Assembly: GCA_020637855.1 (NCBI GenBank)
Contig: JACKJR010000003.1
Span: 1-64,000, forward strand
Reading direction: 5' to 3'
Source of the DNA: Rhodobiaceae bacterium
GTDB lineage: Bacteria; Pseudomonadota; Alphaproteobacteria; Rhizobiales; Tepidamorphaceae
DNA length: 64,000 nt
Positions within the stretch are counted from its first letter, which is position 1, and the number at the start of each line of letters is the position of its first letter. The notes beneath the pieces were generated by a model. The model did not search any database, was not told the origin of the DNA, and worked only from the letters and a program-made list of their open reading frames with translations. Positions 41,494 to 50,027 of this stretch are shown piece after piece. Both the position numbers and the translations under genes were made by a program.

Positions 41494-42978
41494 ATGATCA
41501 AGACGGGAGCCGAACACCTCAAGACCTTGCGCGACGGGCGCAGGGTGCTGATCGACGGAGGCGATGCGGGTGACGTGACGGTCCATCCCGCTTTCAGGAA
41601 CGCCTGTACCACGGTCGGCGAACTCTACGATTTCCAGGCGCGCCCCGAAAACCGCGACCTGATGACCTATGAGGTCGAGGGAACCGGGACGCGGGCGAAC
41701 CGGATCTGGCAACTGCCGAAATCCTACGAGGAACTGGTCGAGCGCCGCCGCGCGCTGGAAAGCTGGGCGGGGGTTCATTGCGGCTTCCTGGGCCGCTCCC
41801 CGGATCATGTCGCATCATGCATTTCGGGCATGTATATGGGCCTCGACGTCTTCGAGGCCTATGACAAGGACCGTGCCGGCGCGCTTGCCGACTATTATCG
41901 CTATGCGCGCGACAATGAACTCTATCTGACCTACGTCATCATCAATCCGCAGGCGGACCGCTCAAAGGGCGCGCACGAGCAGAAATCCGAATTCCTGACC
42001 GCCGGCGTCGTTGATCAGGACGCCGAAGGGCTGACGATCCGCGGCGCCAAGATGCTGGCGACCGCCGGTATCATGGCCAACGAGGTCTTCGTCACTTGCA
42101 TCCAGCCGCTCGGCAAGGGGGAGGAGCCTTATGCGCTCTCCTTCGCGATCCCGATGAACGCCAAGGGCCTGAAGGTCTTGTCGCGCAAGTCCTACGAGGC
42201 CGACGCGCGCAGCATTTACGACAATCCGCTGGCAAGCCGCTTCGACGAGAACGATGCCGTTCTCTACTTCGATGACGTCAAGGTGCCGTGGGAGCGGGTG
42301 TTCATCAATCAGGACACCGAAATGTGCGGCAAGCAGTTCCACGCAACGCCTGCCCACGTCTACCAGAACTACCAGGCGCAGGTGCGCCTGATGGTCAAGA
42401 TGCGCTTCCTGACCGGGCTTGCCCGCCGCATTGCCGATATCAACGGGGTTTCGAATTTCCCGCAGGTGCGCGAGACGCTGGGCACGATTGCTGCCGAGTG
42501 CGGCATGATCGATGCGCTGGTGCATGCGATGGAGGCCAAGGGCTTCAGCTACGGTCCCTATTTCGTGCCGGACCGCCATACGCTTTACACCGCCGCTGTG
42601 CTGAGCCAGCAGCTCTATCCGAAGTTCATCACCACGCTGCGTGATCTCGCCGGTGGCGGGCTGATCATGCTGCCATCGTCGATTGCCGATTTCGGCAACG
42701 AGGAAATGGCGGACCTGATCGGCAAGACGCAGCAGTCACCCGCAGCCTCTTCGGAAGGCCGGGTGAAGTTCTTCAAGCTTGCATGGGATGCGATCGGATC
42801 GGAATTCGCCTCGCGCCACACCCAGTACGAGATGTTCTATTCCGGTGCGACCTTCGTTACCAAGAACCACAGCTTCCGCACCTTCGACTGGGAGCGTAGC
42901 GGCGCGATGGTCGATGCGATGCTGGATGGCTATTCGCTTGAAGAAGAACTGAGCCGTTTCAACCAGGCAGCCGAGTGA
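41494..42978 (+). CDS. HpaB-family flavin-dependent monooxygenase, oxygenase component
   Basis: 494-aa protein of the 4-hydroxyphenylacetate 3-monooxygenase (HpaB) family, with GFLGRSPDHVAS (about 104-115), YVIINPQADRSK (about 148-159), GLTIRGAKMLATAGIMANE and KFFKLAWDAIGSEFASRHTQYE region. It hydroxylates an aromatic ring using O2 and FADH2 from a separate reductase. The CxxxC/His iron-sulfur ligands of 4-hydroxybutyryl-CoA dehydratase are absent, excluding that relative. AAGGGAG lies 7 bp before ATG 41494; an open frame from 41038 merely runs through the pseudogene. Confidence 0.88.
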   Translation: MIKTGAEHLKTLRDGRRVLIDGGDAGDVTVHPAFRNACTTVGELYDFQARPENRDLMTYEVEGTGTRANRIWQLPKSYEELVERRRALESWAGVHCGFLGRSPDHVASCISGMYMGLDVFEAYDKDRAGALADYYRYARDNELYLTYVIINPQADRSKGAHEQKSEFLTAGVVDQDAEGLTIRGAKMLATAGIMANEVFVTCIQPLGKGEEPYALSFAIPMNAKGLKVLSRKSYEADARSIYDNPLASRFDENDAVLYFDDVKVPWERVFINQDTEMCGKQFHATPAHVYQNYQAQVRLMVKMRFLTGLARRIADINGVSNFPQVRETLGTIAAECGMIDALVHAMEAKGFSYGPYFVPDRHTLYTAAVLSQQLYPKFITTLRDLAGGGLIMLPSSIADFGNEEMADLIGKTQQSPAASSEGRVKFFKLAWDAIGSEFASRHTQYEMFYSGATFVTKNHSFRTFDWERSGAMVDAMLDGYSLEEELSRFNQAAE

Positions 42979-42984
42979 GGGACA

Positions 42985-43368
42985 ATGACAATCGACAAGG
43001 AACACCTGGAATTTCACGCCGTCGATCTTGGCTCGGGCTGGGAAACGCCGCCCGGCTATCCCGCAGGCATCCAGCAGAAGATACTTGCAGGCTCGCTCGA
43101 CGAGGCGGCCAAGAAAGGCAACCGCACCCGGCTGTTGCGCTTTGCGCCCGGCGTCTACACGACCAAGCCGTTCGTGCACGATTACTGGGAAGAGGTCTAT
43201 CAGCTATCGGGAGACCTGACGGTCGGCAACGACGAAAACGGGGAGGGCGGCGAGAGCTTCGCTCCCAACACCTATGCCTGCCGCCCGCCCGGCGCCTATC
43301 ACGGACCCTTCAAGTCCGAGGGCGGATGCCTGCTGCTGGAAACGCACTACTACGATGAAACGAACTAG
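42985..43368 (+). CDS. Small cupin-domain protein
   Basis: 127-aa cupin-like protein (ChrR-type layout) with TRLLRFAPGVYTTKPFVHDYWEE region and RPPGAYHGPFKSEGG, where His and Glu could hold a metal. GAGGG lies 5 bp before ATG 42985. It directly follows the HpaB-type gene and may act on its hydroxylated product or as a binding protein. The 3' end overlaps the convergent DUF2848 gene by 4 bp. Confidence 0.75.
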   Translation: MTIDKEHLEFHAVDLGSGWETPPGYPAGIQQKILAGSLDEAAKKGNRTRLLRFAPGVYTTKPFVHDYWEEVYQLSGDLTVGNDENGEGGESFAPNTYACRPPGAYHGPFKSEGGCLLLETHYYDETN

Positions 43369-44072
43369 CCTTCGATTGGCAGTTCGATGATGTCGTAGGT
43401 GTGGCTGATGCGACGGCTCAATACCGGATCGATCAATTCGCATGAGAAACGCGATGCGGGACGTATGCCGCCTATTGCCGCAAGCGTCCCGCACATCATG
43501 GCATCGCCATCGCGGAGACCGCCGGTTGCATCTTCCTTGCCGAACATCGCGATCAGCTCTTCGGGGGAGCGCATCTTCGAGACCGGGCCTTCCTGATAGA
43601 CAACCTCCTTGCCGCCTTCGGTGATGGTCGCGCGAAGCTGCAATTCGTCCCAGTGGTCCGCGACCTCCGAATAGCGCCAGAAGTCGCCACCCATCGGTTT
43701 GTCGCAGATTTGCTTGGCGATGGTGATGCCCTGCTTTTCCAGTTCGCGGTCGGTGTGGTCGGAGCCGATGCCGACCCAGTTCTCTCCATCGATGCGGGCG
43801 ATGATGAACTCGGCTTCGCCGCTGGTGTTGTCGCCGGTCACCTCGAGCACACGCGCCGTCGAGAGATGCAGAACCGCGTTTCGGTAGAAGATCGGCGTGC
43901 GTGCCGGGCGTGGTATGCCGACTTCCTCCAGTTCCCTGATATGGGCTTCCATCGCCACGACATCGCGCCCTGTCCAGCCAGCCACGATCAGGCGGCGGAA
44001 CGTGACATCCGCCTGCCGGGAGCCGGATTTGTCTGTCAGGTTGAGGCACAATTTCTGTTCGGGCAAGTTCAT
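43365..44072 (-). CDS. DUF2848-family protein (fumarylacetoacetate-hydrolase-like)
   Basis: 235-aa protein of the DUF2848 type, distantly related to fumarylacetoacetate hydrolases. Conserved pieces are VAGWTGRDVVAMEAHIRELEE, PRPARTPIFYRN and VGIGSDHTDRELE, with GDAMMCGTLAAIGG near the C-terminus. It might cleave a C-C bond in a ring-opened intermediate; function is uncharacterised. ATG 44072 (MNLPEQ) is preferred over a GTG at 44081. Confidence 0.75.
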   Translation of the reverse strand: MNLPEQKLCLNLTDKSGSRQADVTFRRLIVAGWTGRDVVAMEAHIRELEEVGIPRPARTPIFYRNAVLHLSTARVLEVTGDNTSGEAEFIIARIDGENWVGIGSDHTDRELEKQGITIAKQICDKPMGGDFWRYSEVADHWDELQLRATITEGGKEVVYQEGPVSKMRSPEELIAMFGKEDATGGLRDGDAMMCGTLAAIGGIRPASRFSCELIDPVLSRRISHTYDIIELPIEG

Positions 44073-44215
44073 TGAGAGCACCTGTTTTCATGGTGTGGCA
44101 AGATGTGAGATGTCTGCTGGACGGCTGGAAATGCCTTGATCGTCCGTGGCTTGAGCATGGCCTTATCCCCGCGGTTCCACAAGACTTGATCCCGGCTCGG
44201 CTGCCGCCTGCAAGT

Positions 44216-44229
44216 TTGATTAATTGCAA
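44216..44229 (+). promoter_or_regulatory. FNR/Dnr-type box upstream of the DUF1858 gene
   Basis: TTGAT-TAAT-TGCAA matches the FNR-family pattern TTGAT-N4-ATCAA perfectly in the left half and at three of five positions in the right half. It lies 67 bp before the DUF1858 start, in a 224-bp gap otherwise without coding features. The neighbouring Crp/Fnr gene at 44535 is a natural candidate regulator. Confidence 0.45.
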
Positions 44230-44296
44230 CAAGCGGCGTCGCCACCTTGAGTACTCTCAGAAGTCTCCAAAGGGTTTTCATGGTGCCGGAAGCAGA

Positions 44297-44530
44297 ATGG
44301 CAATTTGGAAAAGGCGATCGGGAAGCGTTTCACCCGGAATGACGATGGATGAGATTCTGACCAGCCATCCCGAAGTGATCGCTGTCATGAACCGGCACGG
44401 CATGCTTTGTGTCGGCTGTCTGCTGGCTCCCTTCCACGATGCGTGGGATGTTGCACGCGAACACGGCCTCGACCGGGATGACTTATATGCGGAAATCCTC
44501 GAGGCAATCGGCAAGGCACGGCAGCATTGA
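44297..44530 (+). CDS. DUF1858-domain protein
   Basis: 77-aa protein carrying a DUF1858 domain (MTMDEILTSHPEVIAVMNRHG), with the family Cys pair C38-x-x-C41 (CVGC). Such proteins occur near denitrification and nitrosative-stress genes and are thought to have a redox or Fe-S-related role. GGAAG precedes ATG 44297; ATG 44339 would encode only the domain core. It sits convergent to the Crp/Fnr regulator of the nos region with 4 bp between stops. Confidence 0.78.
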   Translation: MAIWKRRSGSVSPGMTMDEILTSHPEVIAVMNRHGMLCVGCLLAPFHDAWDVAREHGLDRDDLYAEILEAIGKARQH

Positions 44531-44534
44531 CCGA

Positions 44535-45245
44535 TCAGCCTTGTGTGCGCTCTTTGCCATGCGCGATCAGCACGAGCCTGTGGCCATCGGTCAGGGTGAT
44601 CTTCTGACGCCCTGATTTCACCCAGCCTGCGGTCTCCCATGCGCTCAAGAGCCGTGAGACGGTATGAAGCGTCGTGCCCGTCATATCCGAGATATCCTGA
44701 CGCGACACCGGGAAGTCGATGACGATACCTTCAGCGGTTTTCTTCCCGGTTTGCTTTGCAAGCTTCAGAACGGCATTTGCCACACGCTGTTCGACCCGTT
44801 CGGTTGCGAGTTCGGCGAGTTGCAGTTGGGTTTCCGCAAGCCGTTTGCCGACCGTTGCTAGGGTGTTGGTGGCAAAGGTCGGATGGTTCGCCACAAGGTC
44901 TGGCCACAGCGTATTGGGCCACACAAGTATGACGCAATCGCGCGCGGCTACGGCATCGGCAGGGTAGGCGTCGACACCCAGTGCCATGGCGATGCCGAAC
45001 AATTCTCCCGATGAGATGTATCGCGGCACGAATTGATCGCCCTGAGGGGTCAATTTTACCACGCGAATATGCCCGTCGAGCAGCAGAAAGAACTCCCGTG
45101 CAGGCTGGCCCTGGATAAAAATATGCACGCCTTTCGCGATCCGTTGCGACCGGGCCTGCATCAAGAGCGCGCGCAAGGCGCTTTCGTCCATGTCGCGGAA
45201 GGGTGGCAAATCCCGAATGAGGGAGATGTCGAGTTTTTGCAGCAT
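44535..45245 (-). CDS. Crp/Fnr-family regulator, NnrR/Dnr-like
   Basis: 236-aa regulator with a cyclic-nucleotide-binding-like beta roll (about 20-130) and a Crp-type HTH (FPVSRQDISDMTGTTLHTVSRLL, about 183-205). The N-terminal Cys cluster that holds the FNR [4Fe-4S] is absent; only C104 is present. This matches NnrR/Dnr regulators that respond to NO, probably through heme, and switch on denitrification genes. ATG 45245 has AAGG 5-6 bp upstream; the frame is open to 45296. It likely controls the adjacent nos operon. Confidence 0.85.
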   Translation of the reverse strand: MLQKLDISLIRDLPPFRDMDESALRALLMQARSQRIAKGVHIFIQGQPAREFFLLLDGHIRVVKLTPQGDQFVPRYISSGELFGIAMALGVDAYPADAVAARDCVILVWPNTLWPDLVANHPTFATNTLATVGKRLAETQLQLAELATERVEQRVANAVLKLAKQTGKKTAEGIVIDFPVSRQDISDMTGTTLHTVSRLLSAWETAGWVKSGRQKITLTDGHRLVLIAHGKERTQG

Positions 45246-45507
45246 GTTTTCCTTCAGACCCCGCCCAGCGGCGAAGAACCGATCGCATACAGGCATAGAG
45301 CTGGAAGTCTAAGTCATGGACATATGAATGATCTAATTCAGGATTTTGAATTCAACGATGCCTGTTGCGCGCAGGTATCCAGAGCAGCCGGCATTGCCGT
45401 GCAGACAATCGCTCCGGATGCGATCCGGGGGGCGCGGTACAGGGAAAATAGAGCATGACTGCACGGCCGGCTGAGAAGACGGCTCATATCAGAACAGTGG
45501 TCTCAGG
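45246..45507. other. Intergenic region between nosX and the Crp/Fnr gene
   Basis: 262 bp containing the promoter of the Crp/Fnr gene and the end of the nos operon. CCGGAT-GCG-ATCCGG (45414-45428) can form a 6-bp hairpin that might end nos transcription, but no T-run follows. TTGAATTCAA (about 45346-45355) is a short palindrome without FNR spacing. No coding frame is seen. Confidence 0.3.
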
Positions 45508-46452
45508 TCAGACGCCGAACCGGATATCGCCTTGCTCGGCATGAAGGCCGATAAATGCAGCGGCTCCAGCGGTTTTGATCATCCGCTGGACGGCATGCGG
45601 CGTCATGAGCGCAGCAGCAGTCGACAACGCATCCGCCATGGCAGCAGATTCATGAATGACAGTCGTGCGCAGCCAGTCAGATGTTGCCGGCTTGCCGGTC
45701 ACGGGGCTTATCAGATGGCTTTCGCCATCGGCGCTGAAGATCGTGCCGGCAGGCGCGCTAGTTGCGATTGCGCGGTCACGCAAAAGGACTTCAGGGCCAT
45801 CGGAATTACCGAGATGCACGGACCAGCCTTCGTTACCGGCAGGCGCGCCGATTGCCGTTATCTCGCCAACCTCGACAAGCGCCTCGCTCAAGCCGTTGCC
45901 ACGCAGGTAAGCCGCGATCCGGTCGGTCACATAGCCTTGCGCGATGCCGTTGAGCGTCAGCGCCCCACCTTCAGGCAGGACGATGCGGTTCGCTTCAACG
46001 CTGACCCGCCGCCACCCGACCCGCGCGCGGGCTTGCGCAACAAGACTTGCGCCGGGTTTGCCGCCGGCTTCCGCGTAAGCCTGCCAAAGCGGCTGGACGG
46101 TCGGGTCGAACATGCCTTCGCTGAGCGCATGGGCGGCGGAGACCTGGCTTGCAAGCGCGAGGAAGTCGGCTGCCGGGCCGGTCAGTTGACCTTCGGCGTT
46201 CAGCCGGCAGAGCGCGCTGCCGGGCCGGTAGAGGCTGAACATATCCTCAAGCCGCGAGATTTCCTTGCGCGCCCCGGCGAGCAGGCTTTGCGCGCGTGAC
46301 GCCTCAAGCCCGGCAAGGCGGATCTGCGCGTGCGCGCCAAGTGCCACGCCCTGCCACTGCTGGATCGAAGCGGCGGCGGCGGTCATGCCCGCCATGCCGC
46401 ATGCGGCGGTTGCCGCTGAGATGGCGATGAATCGTCTGCGGCTGATGGTCAT
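45508..46452 (-). CDS. nosX: NosX, ApbE-like FAD:protein FMN transferase
   Basis: 314-aa periplasmic ApbE-family protein. Its N-terminal Tat signal SRRRFIAISAATAACGMAG precedes the mature domain. Key segments: FSLYRPGSALCRLNAEG, LTLNGIAQGYVTDRIAAYL (flavin-binding) and GGTIF-like SAPAGTIFSADGESHLISP. It attaches FMN to a threonine of NosR, needed for electron supply to N2O reductase. The start overlaps the nosL stop by 4 bp. It is the last gene of the nos operon; NosX with a Tat signal is characteristic of alphaproteobacteria. Confidence 0.92.
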   Translation of the reverse strand: MTISRRRFIAISAATAACGMAGMTAAAASIQQWQGVALGAHAQIRLAGLEASRAQSLLAGARKEISRLEDMFSLYRPGSALCRLNAEGQLTGPAADFLALASQVSAAHALSEGMFDPTVQPLWQAYAEAGGKPGASLVAQARARVGWRRVSVEANRIVLPEGGALTLNGIAQGYVTDRIAAYLRGNGLSEALVEVGEITAIGAPAGNEGWSVHLGNSDGPEVLLRDRAIATSAPAGTIFSADGESHLISPVTGKPATSDWLRTTVIHESAAMADALSTAAALMTPHAVQRMIKTAGAAAFIGLHAEQGDIRFGV

Positions 46453-47015
46453 TGCATTGAATCCGTGTGCTCGTGAGTATCCATCTGCTGTTGGCCGGCA
46501 GACGTCAGATCGACGGGCCCCAATACATAGGCGTCGGGGATGTCGGCCAGATGCATCGCACGCCCGCCATTGTCGGCGATGAAGGCTTCGGCGGCCTGCA
46601 TCGTGCCGAAGGGGATCGCTTCCGGCGCGCTCATGCCGCCTTTTCTACTGCTTTCGATGACGAAGACCGCTTTCGCTGCATCGATCCATGCGCCATCTCC
46701 CGGATGGGCCCAGCTTACCGCTTTCGACATGTCGTGCACGTAGGTGACGACGGCTTCGGCCAGTTCCTCCGGCGATCTGAGAAAGGCCACGGCATCGCGA
46801 ACCTGCGTGAACCAGATCGGGTGCTCGTATCCCTTGAGATGGATCTGCGCCTTCGGGCCCTCATGTTCGAGGACGGTCATGTTGCAGTAGTGACCAACGG
46901 CTTCCTCGGTCATGGCGACCGGTGCGGGCAGGGCGGTGCTCTGCTCTTCGTCGGAGCAGCCGCCAAGGGCTGCGGCAGCAACGAAGATAGCCATCGCCAG
47001 AAGAGTGCGCTTCAT
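46449..47015 (-). CDS. nosL: NosL, outer-membrane-directed copper chaperone lipoprotein
   Basis: 188-aa NosL protein with lipoprotein signal (LLAMAIFVAAAALGGC, lipobox LGGC) and the Cu(I)-binding segment HYCNMTVLEHEGPKAQI. It delivers copper for the CuZ centre of NosZ. ATG 47015 (MKRTLLAMA) overlaps the nosY stop by 4 bp; a longer open frame to 47213 reads antisense through nosY and is not used. Confidence 0.93.
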   Translation of the reverse strand: MKRTLLAMAIFVAAAALGGCSDEEQSTALPAPVAMTEEAVGHYCNMTVLEHEGPKAQIHLKGYEHPIWFTQVRDAVAFLRSPEELAEAVVTYVHDMSKAVSWAHPGDGAWIDAAKAVFVIESSRKGGMSAPEAIPFGTMQAAEAFIADNGGRAMHLADIPDAYVLGPVDLTSAGQQQMDTHEHTDSMQ

Positions 47016-47842
47016 GGCCGGACCCTTCCAAGCAGAACAACCGCGACCGATATGGCGGCAAGTGTCCACGCCAGTGGGCTGGCGAGCACCCATGCCCCCT
47101 GGGCCAATGGACTGCCGGAAACCGCGCCCAGCCCCGTCTGCACAAGGGCGGTATCGGTTGCGGACATGTTGTAGAGACGGAACGCATCGGCCGGGTTGAG
47201 CAGCAGAAGCCATGGGAAGATGGTCCTGGCGAACACACCTTCGCCGCTGGCGAGCAGGCCGCCGAGAAGCGCCAGGTCGTATAATACGACGGCGCCCAGC
47301 CAGATGCCCACGGCAAGGGCTGCGGCTGTTCCCGTCTGGCGGACGCTGGCGCTGGCAATGTAGCCGACCGCGATAAAGACAGCGCCCAGCAGGATACTGG
47401 TGGCTGCCAGGGCCGCCAGTCCACCCAGCGGCTGCGGGCCGGGATTGCCGTCGAGTGCAATCGCCAGGATTGCTGCAATTCCCGAACTGATGACGATCGC
47501 AATTGTCAGTACCGCCAGATGGCCCAAAAATTTTCCAACCAGCAACTGCCAGCGCGCAATCGGTGTCGCCAGCACGAGTTGAAGCGTTCCGCGGTCTATT
47601 TCACCGGCAATCGCATCGAAGGAAAGCAGCAGCGCGATCAAGGGAATGAGATAGACCGACAGCGTCGACAGGCTGGCAATGGAAACAGCCAGAAGCGAAG
47701 CGTCGACCTCGCCCGTTGCTCCGCTGCCCAGCAGCACCAGCAGTACCGCGAAAACGGTCAGGATCACCGTCGACAGCAAAACCCAGCTGTTGCGGATGCC
47801 GAGGCGCGCTTCCGTGCGCGCGATTGCCATGACAGGGCTCAT
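47012..47842 (-). CDS. nosY: NosY, ABC-type permease for NosZ maturation
   Basis: 276-aa membrane protein with about six hydrophobic helices (LLSTVILTVFAVLLVLLG and others) and the NosY motif FDAIAGEIDRGTLQLVLATPIAR region. With NosF and NosD it forms the transporter complex needed to assemble the copper-sulfur CuZ centre. Overlaps nosL and nosF by 4 bp each. Confidence 0.92.
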   Translation of the reverse strand: MSPVMAIARTEARLGIRNSWVLLSTVILTVFAVLLVLLGSGATGEVDASLLAVSIASLSTLSVYLIPLIALLLSFDAIAGEIDRGTLQLVLATPIARWQLLVGKFLGHLAVLTIAIVISSGIAAILAIALDGNPGPQPLGGLAALAATSILLGAVFIAVGYIASASVRQTGTAAALAVGIWLGAVVLYDLALLGGLLASGEGVFARTIFPWLLLLNPADAFRLYNMSATDTALVQTGLGAVSGSPLAQGAWVLASPLAWTLAAISVAVVLLGRVRP

Positions 47843-48750
47843 GACCGCGCCTCCTTGTCGGGGTTGGCGCGCGAATAGTGCCGATAGACCTCGTCCAGGC
47901 TGGGCGGAATAACCTCGATGTCGGCGATCGCACCGGGCCGCTGATGCAGGGCGGCGAGAATGGCCATTTTCTCATCCGGTTCGCAGGTCACTTCCACCGA
48001 GGCGCCGTTGATGCGCCGCCCGCCGAATTCGCGATGCAGGGTCTCGGCGTCAGCGGGCTTCGTCTTTACCCGGATACGGATGGGTAGCCGCGCGTCACGC
48101 TGAAGCATGGCCAGCGGGCCATCGGCAACCAGATGTCCCTGCCGCAGGATCGCGACGCGGCTGGCCCGGGCTTCGAGTTCGCTCAGGCCGTGAGAAGACA
48201 GCAGCACCGAAGTGCCCTGTTCCGCCAGGCCGGCGATCAGCTGGTAGAAATCATTTCGTGAAAGAGGGTCGAGGCCGGAGGTCGGCTCGTCAAGCAGCAG
48301 GATGCGCGGGTTGCCGACGATCGCCTGTGCAAGACCGAGACGCTGGCGCATGCCCTTCGAATAGGTGCCGCAGCGCCGCGAAGCGGCTTCACCCAGCCCG
48401 ACCTGTTCCAGCGCAGCGTTCGCTTCGCTTGCCGCAGCGCCCTTCAGCTGTGCGTAAAACGCCACAACTTCACGGCCTGTCAGCGTCTTGGGAAATGCGA
48501 CGTTTTCCGGCAGGTAGGAGATCAGCCGGCGCGCCTGCCGGCAACCTGCCTTCAGCCCGTCTATCAGTGCTTCGCCGCTGTTGGGCTCGATGAAACCGAG
48601 CAGAATGCGGAACAGGGTCGTCTTGCCAGCACCGTTATGGCCAAGAAGGGCCAGCGTTTCTCCCGGTGCTATGGCAAGCGAAACGCCATCCAGAGCATGT
48701 ACGTCACCGAAGGACTTGCTGACCGATCTGATGTCGACTGAGGCGCTCAT
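47839..48750 (-). CDS. nosF: NosF, ABC-type ATPase for NosZ maturation
   Basis: 303-aa ATPase with Walker A GHNGAGKTT, signature YSKGMRQRLGLAQ and Walker B ILLLDEPTSGLDP. It powers the NosDFY complex. ATG 48750 overlaps the nosD stop (ATGA). Confidence 0.93.
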   Translation of the reverse strand: MSASVDIRSVSKSFGDVHALDGVSLAIAPGETLALLGHNGAGKTTLFRILLGFIEPNSGEALIDGLKAGCRQARRLISYLPENVAFPKTLTGREVVAFYAQLKGAAASEANAALEQVGLGEAASRRCGTYSKGMRQRLGLAQAIVGNPRILLLDEPTSGLDPLSRNDFYQLIAGLAEQGTSVLLSSHGLSELEARASRVAILRQGHLVADGPLAMLQRDARLPIRIRVKTKPADAETLHREFGGRRINGASVEVTCEPDEKMAILAALHQRPGAIADIEVIPPSLDEVYRHYSRANPDKEARS

Positions 48751-50015
48751 TGCATGCTGGCCTTCCATTGGCGGGCAAAGTCCGGCAGCTCGTGCGGCTT
48801 CATCAGCGGCTTGTCGTCAATGACGCCGCCGGGCAGCAACGCGGGGAAATTCTTCTGGGCCCAGCGGATCAGCTGTACCGCCGGGCTACCCACCAGCAGC
48901 TTCGCGGAGGCTTGCGTCCACAGGATGCGGTCGATCGCATCGTTCGGCCTGAACGGCTGGTCGGCGATGCCGTCGCCGTTGATGTCGTAGGCGGCATGGT
49001 CGCTCCAGTAGTTTCCCGACCAGACATGGTTGCGGGTGGAGACGAACTTGATCTGGGTGCGGTTGGCGACGAAGGCGTTGCCGGTGATGTCATTGCGCTC
49101 CGAACCGCCGGTGAAGTGGATGCCTATGGGGCAGGATTCGAACCGGTTGCCGCGCATGACGTTCTTGTTGGCATTATAGACGAAGAGACATTTTTCTCCG
49201 CCGCCGATGACAGCGTTGCCTTCCACGACGGAGTTGTTGGCATAGTTCAGCATGATGCCGTGGTCACGGTCGCGGATCGAAATGTTGTCGCGGATGATCA
49301 CCCGGTCGCTGAACATGATCGCGTAGCCGAGATGATTGCCGATCGAGATGTTGCCGGTCACGACACTGTCGTTTGCGTGCATGTAGTGGATCGCAAAGCG
49401 CAGGTTCTCGAAACGGTTGCCGGAGAATGTGTTCTTGCGGCTGGTGTTGACGAAAATGCCATCGCGGCCGAGCACGAAGCTGTTGTTTTCGACGGTTGAA
49501 CCGGGCGCATTCCAGACGTAGACGCCGTTGCCGCGACGGTTCATCTGCCGGTCGTCACGGCCGGTGATCTCGTTGCCGGTCACGTGCGCGTCCCGAGCGC
49601 CGTGGATGTCAATACCGTAGAGATTTCCGGTCAGAACGTTGTCGCGCACGATTGCGCGCGTCGCTTTCTTTGTCAGCTTGACGCCGGCATCGATGGTTTC
49701 GTGTGAGCTTCCAGACCCCGTGATCTGCAAGCCTTCGATGATCACATCGGGTGATTCCACTTCGATAACCGAGCCGGTGCCGCGGCCATCAATATGGGCG
49801 CCCACGTCGCCGGATATCGTCAGCGGCATATCGATGCGTATCGGACCGGAGTGGAGGCCGGCCGCCAGAAGCAGCCGGTCTCCGGAGTGTGCGATAGCAA
49901 TCGCGCGCGCCAGTTCGTTACCGCCAGCCGATACTCTGATGTCGGTGGCTGAAGCAGCACCTGAGCCTGCGTAAAGACACAGGAGACAGGCGATTGCGCG
50001 CGCGATCCCTTTCAT
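48747..50015 (-). CDS. nosD: NosD, periplasmic beta-helix maturation factor
   Basis: 422-aa secreted protein with a signal peptide (ARAIACLLCLYAGSGAASA) and a right-handed beta-helix made of repeated N-x-x-x-G-N turns (for example ENNSFVLGRDGIFVN and GNRFENLRFAIHYM). It hands copper from NosL to NosZ during CuZ assembly. Located between nosZ and nosF with a 12-bp gap to nosZ. Confidence 0.94.
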   Translation of the reverse strand: MKGIARAIACLLCLYAGSGAASATDIRVSAGGNELARAIAIAHSGDRLLLAAGLHSGPIRIDMPLTISGDVGAHIDGRGTGSVIEVESPDVIIEGLQITGSGSSHETIDAGVKLTKKATRAIVRDNVLTGNLYGIDIHGARDAHVTGNEITGRDDRQMNRRGNGVYVWNAPGSTVENNSFVLGRDGIFVNTSRKNTFSGNRFENLRFAIHYMHANDSVVTGNISIGNHLGYAIMFSDRVIIRDNISIRDRDHGIMLNYANNSVVEGNAVIGGGEKCLFVYNANKNVMRGNRFESCPIGIHFTGGSERNDITGNAFVANRTQIKFVSTRNHVWSGNYWSDHAAYDINGDGIADQPFRPNDAIDRILWTQASAKLLVGSPAVQLIRWAQKNFPALLPGGVIDDKPLMKPHELPDFARQWKASMQ

Positions 50016-50027
50016 CGGAACGGTTCC

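Noticed and set aside
41494..42978. 4-hydroxybutyryl-CoA dehydratase
   Set aside because: Same superfamily, but the Cys/His ligands for the [4Fe-4S] cluster are absent while HpaB motifs are complete.
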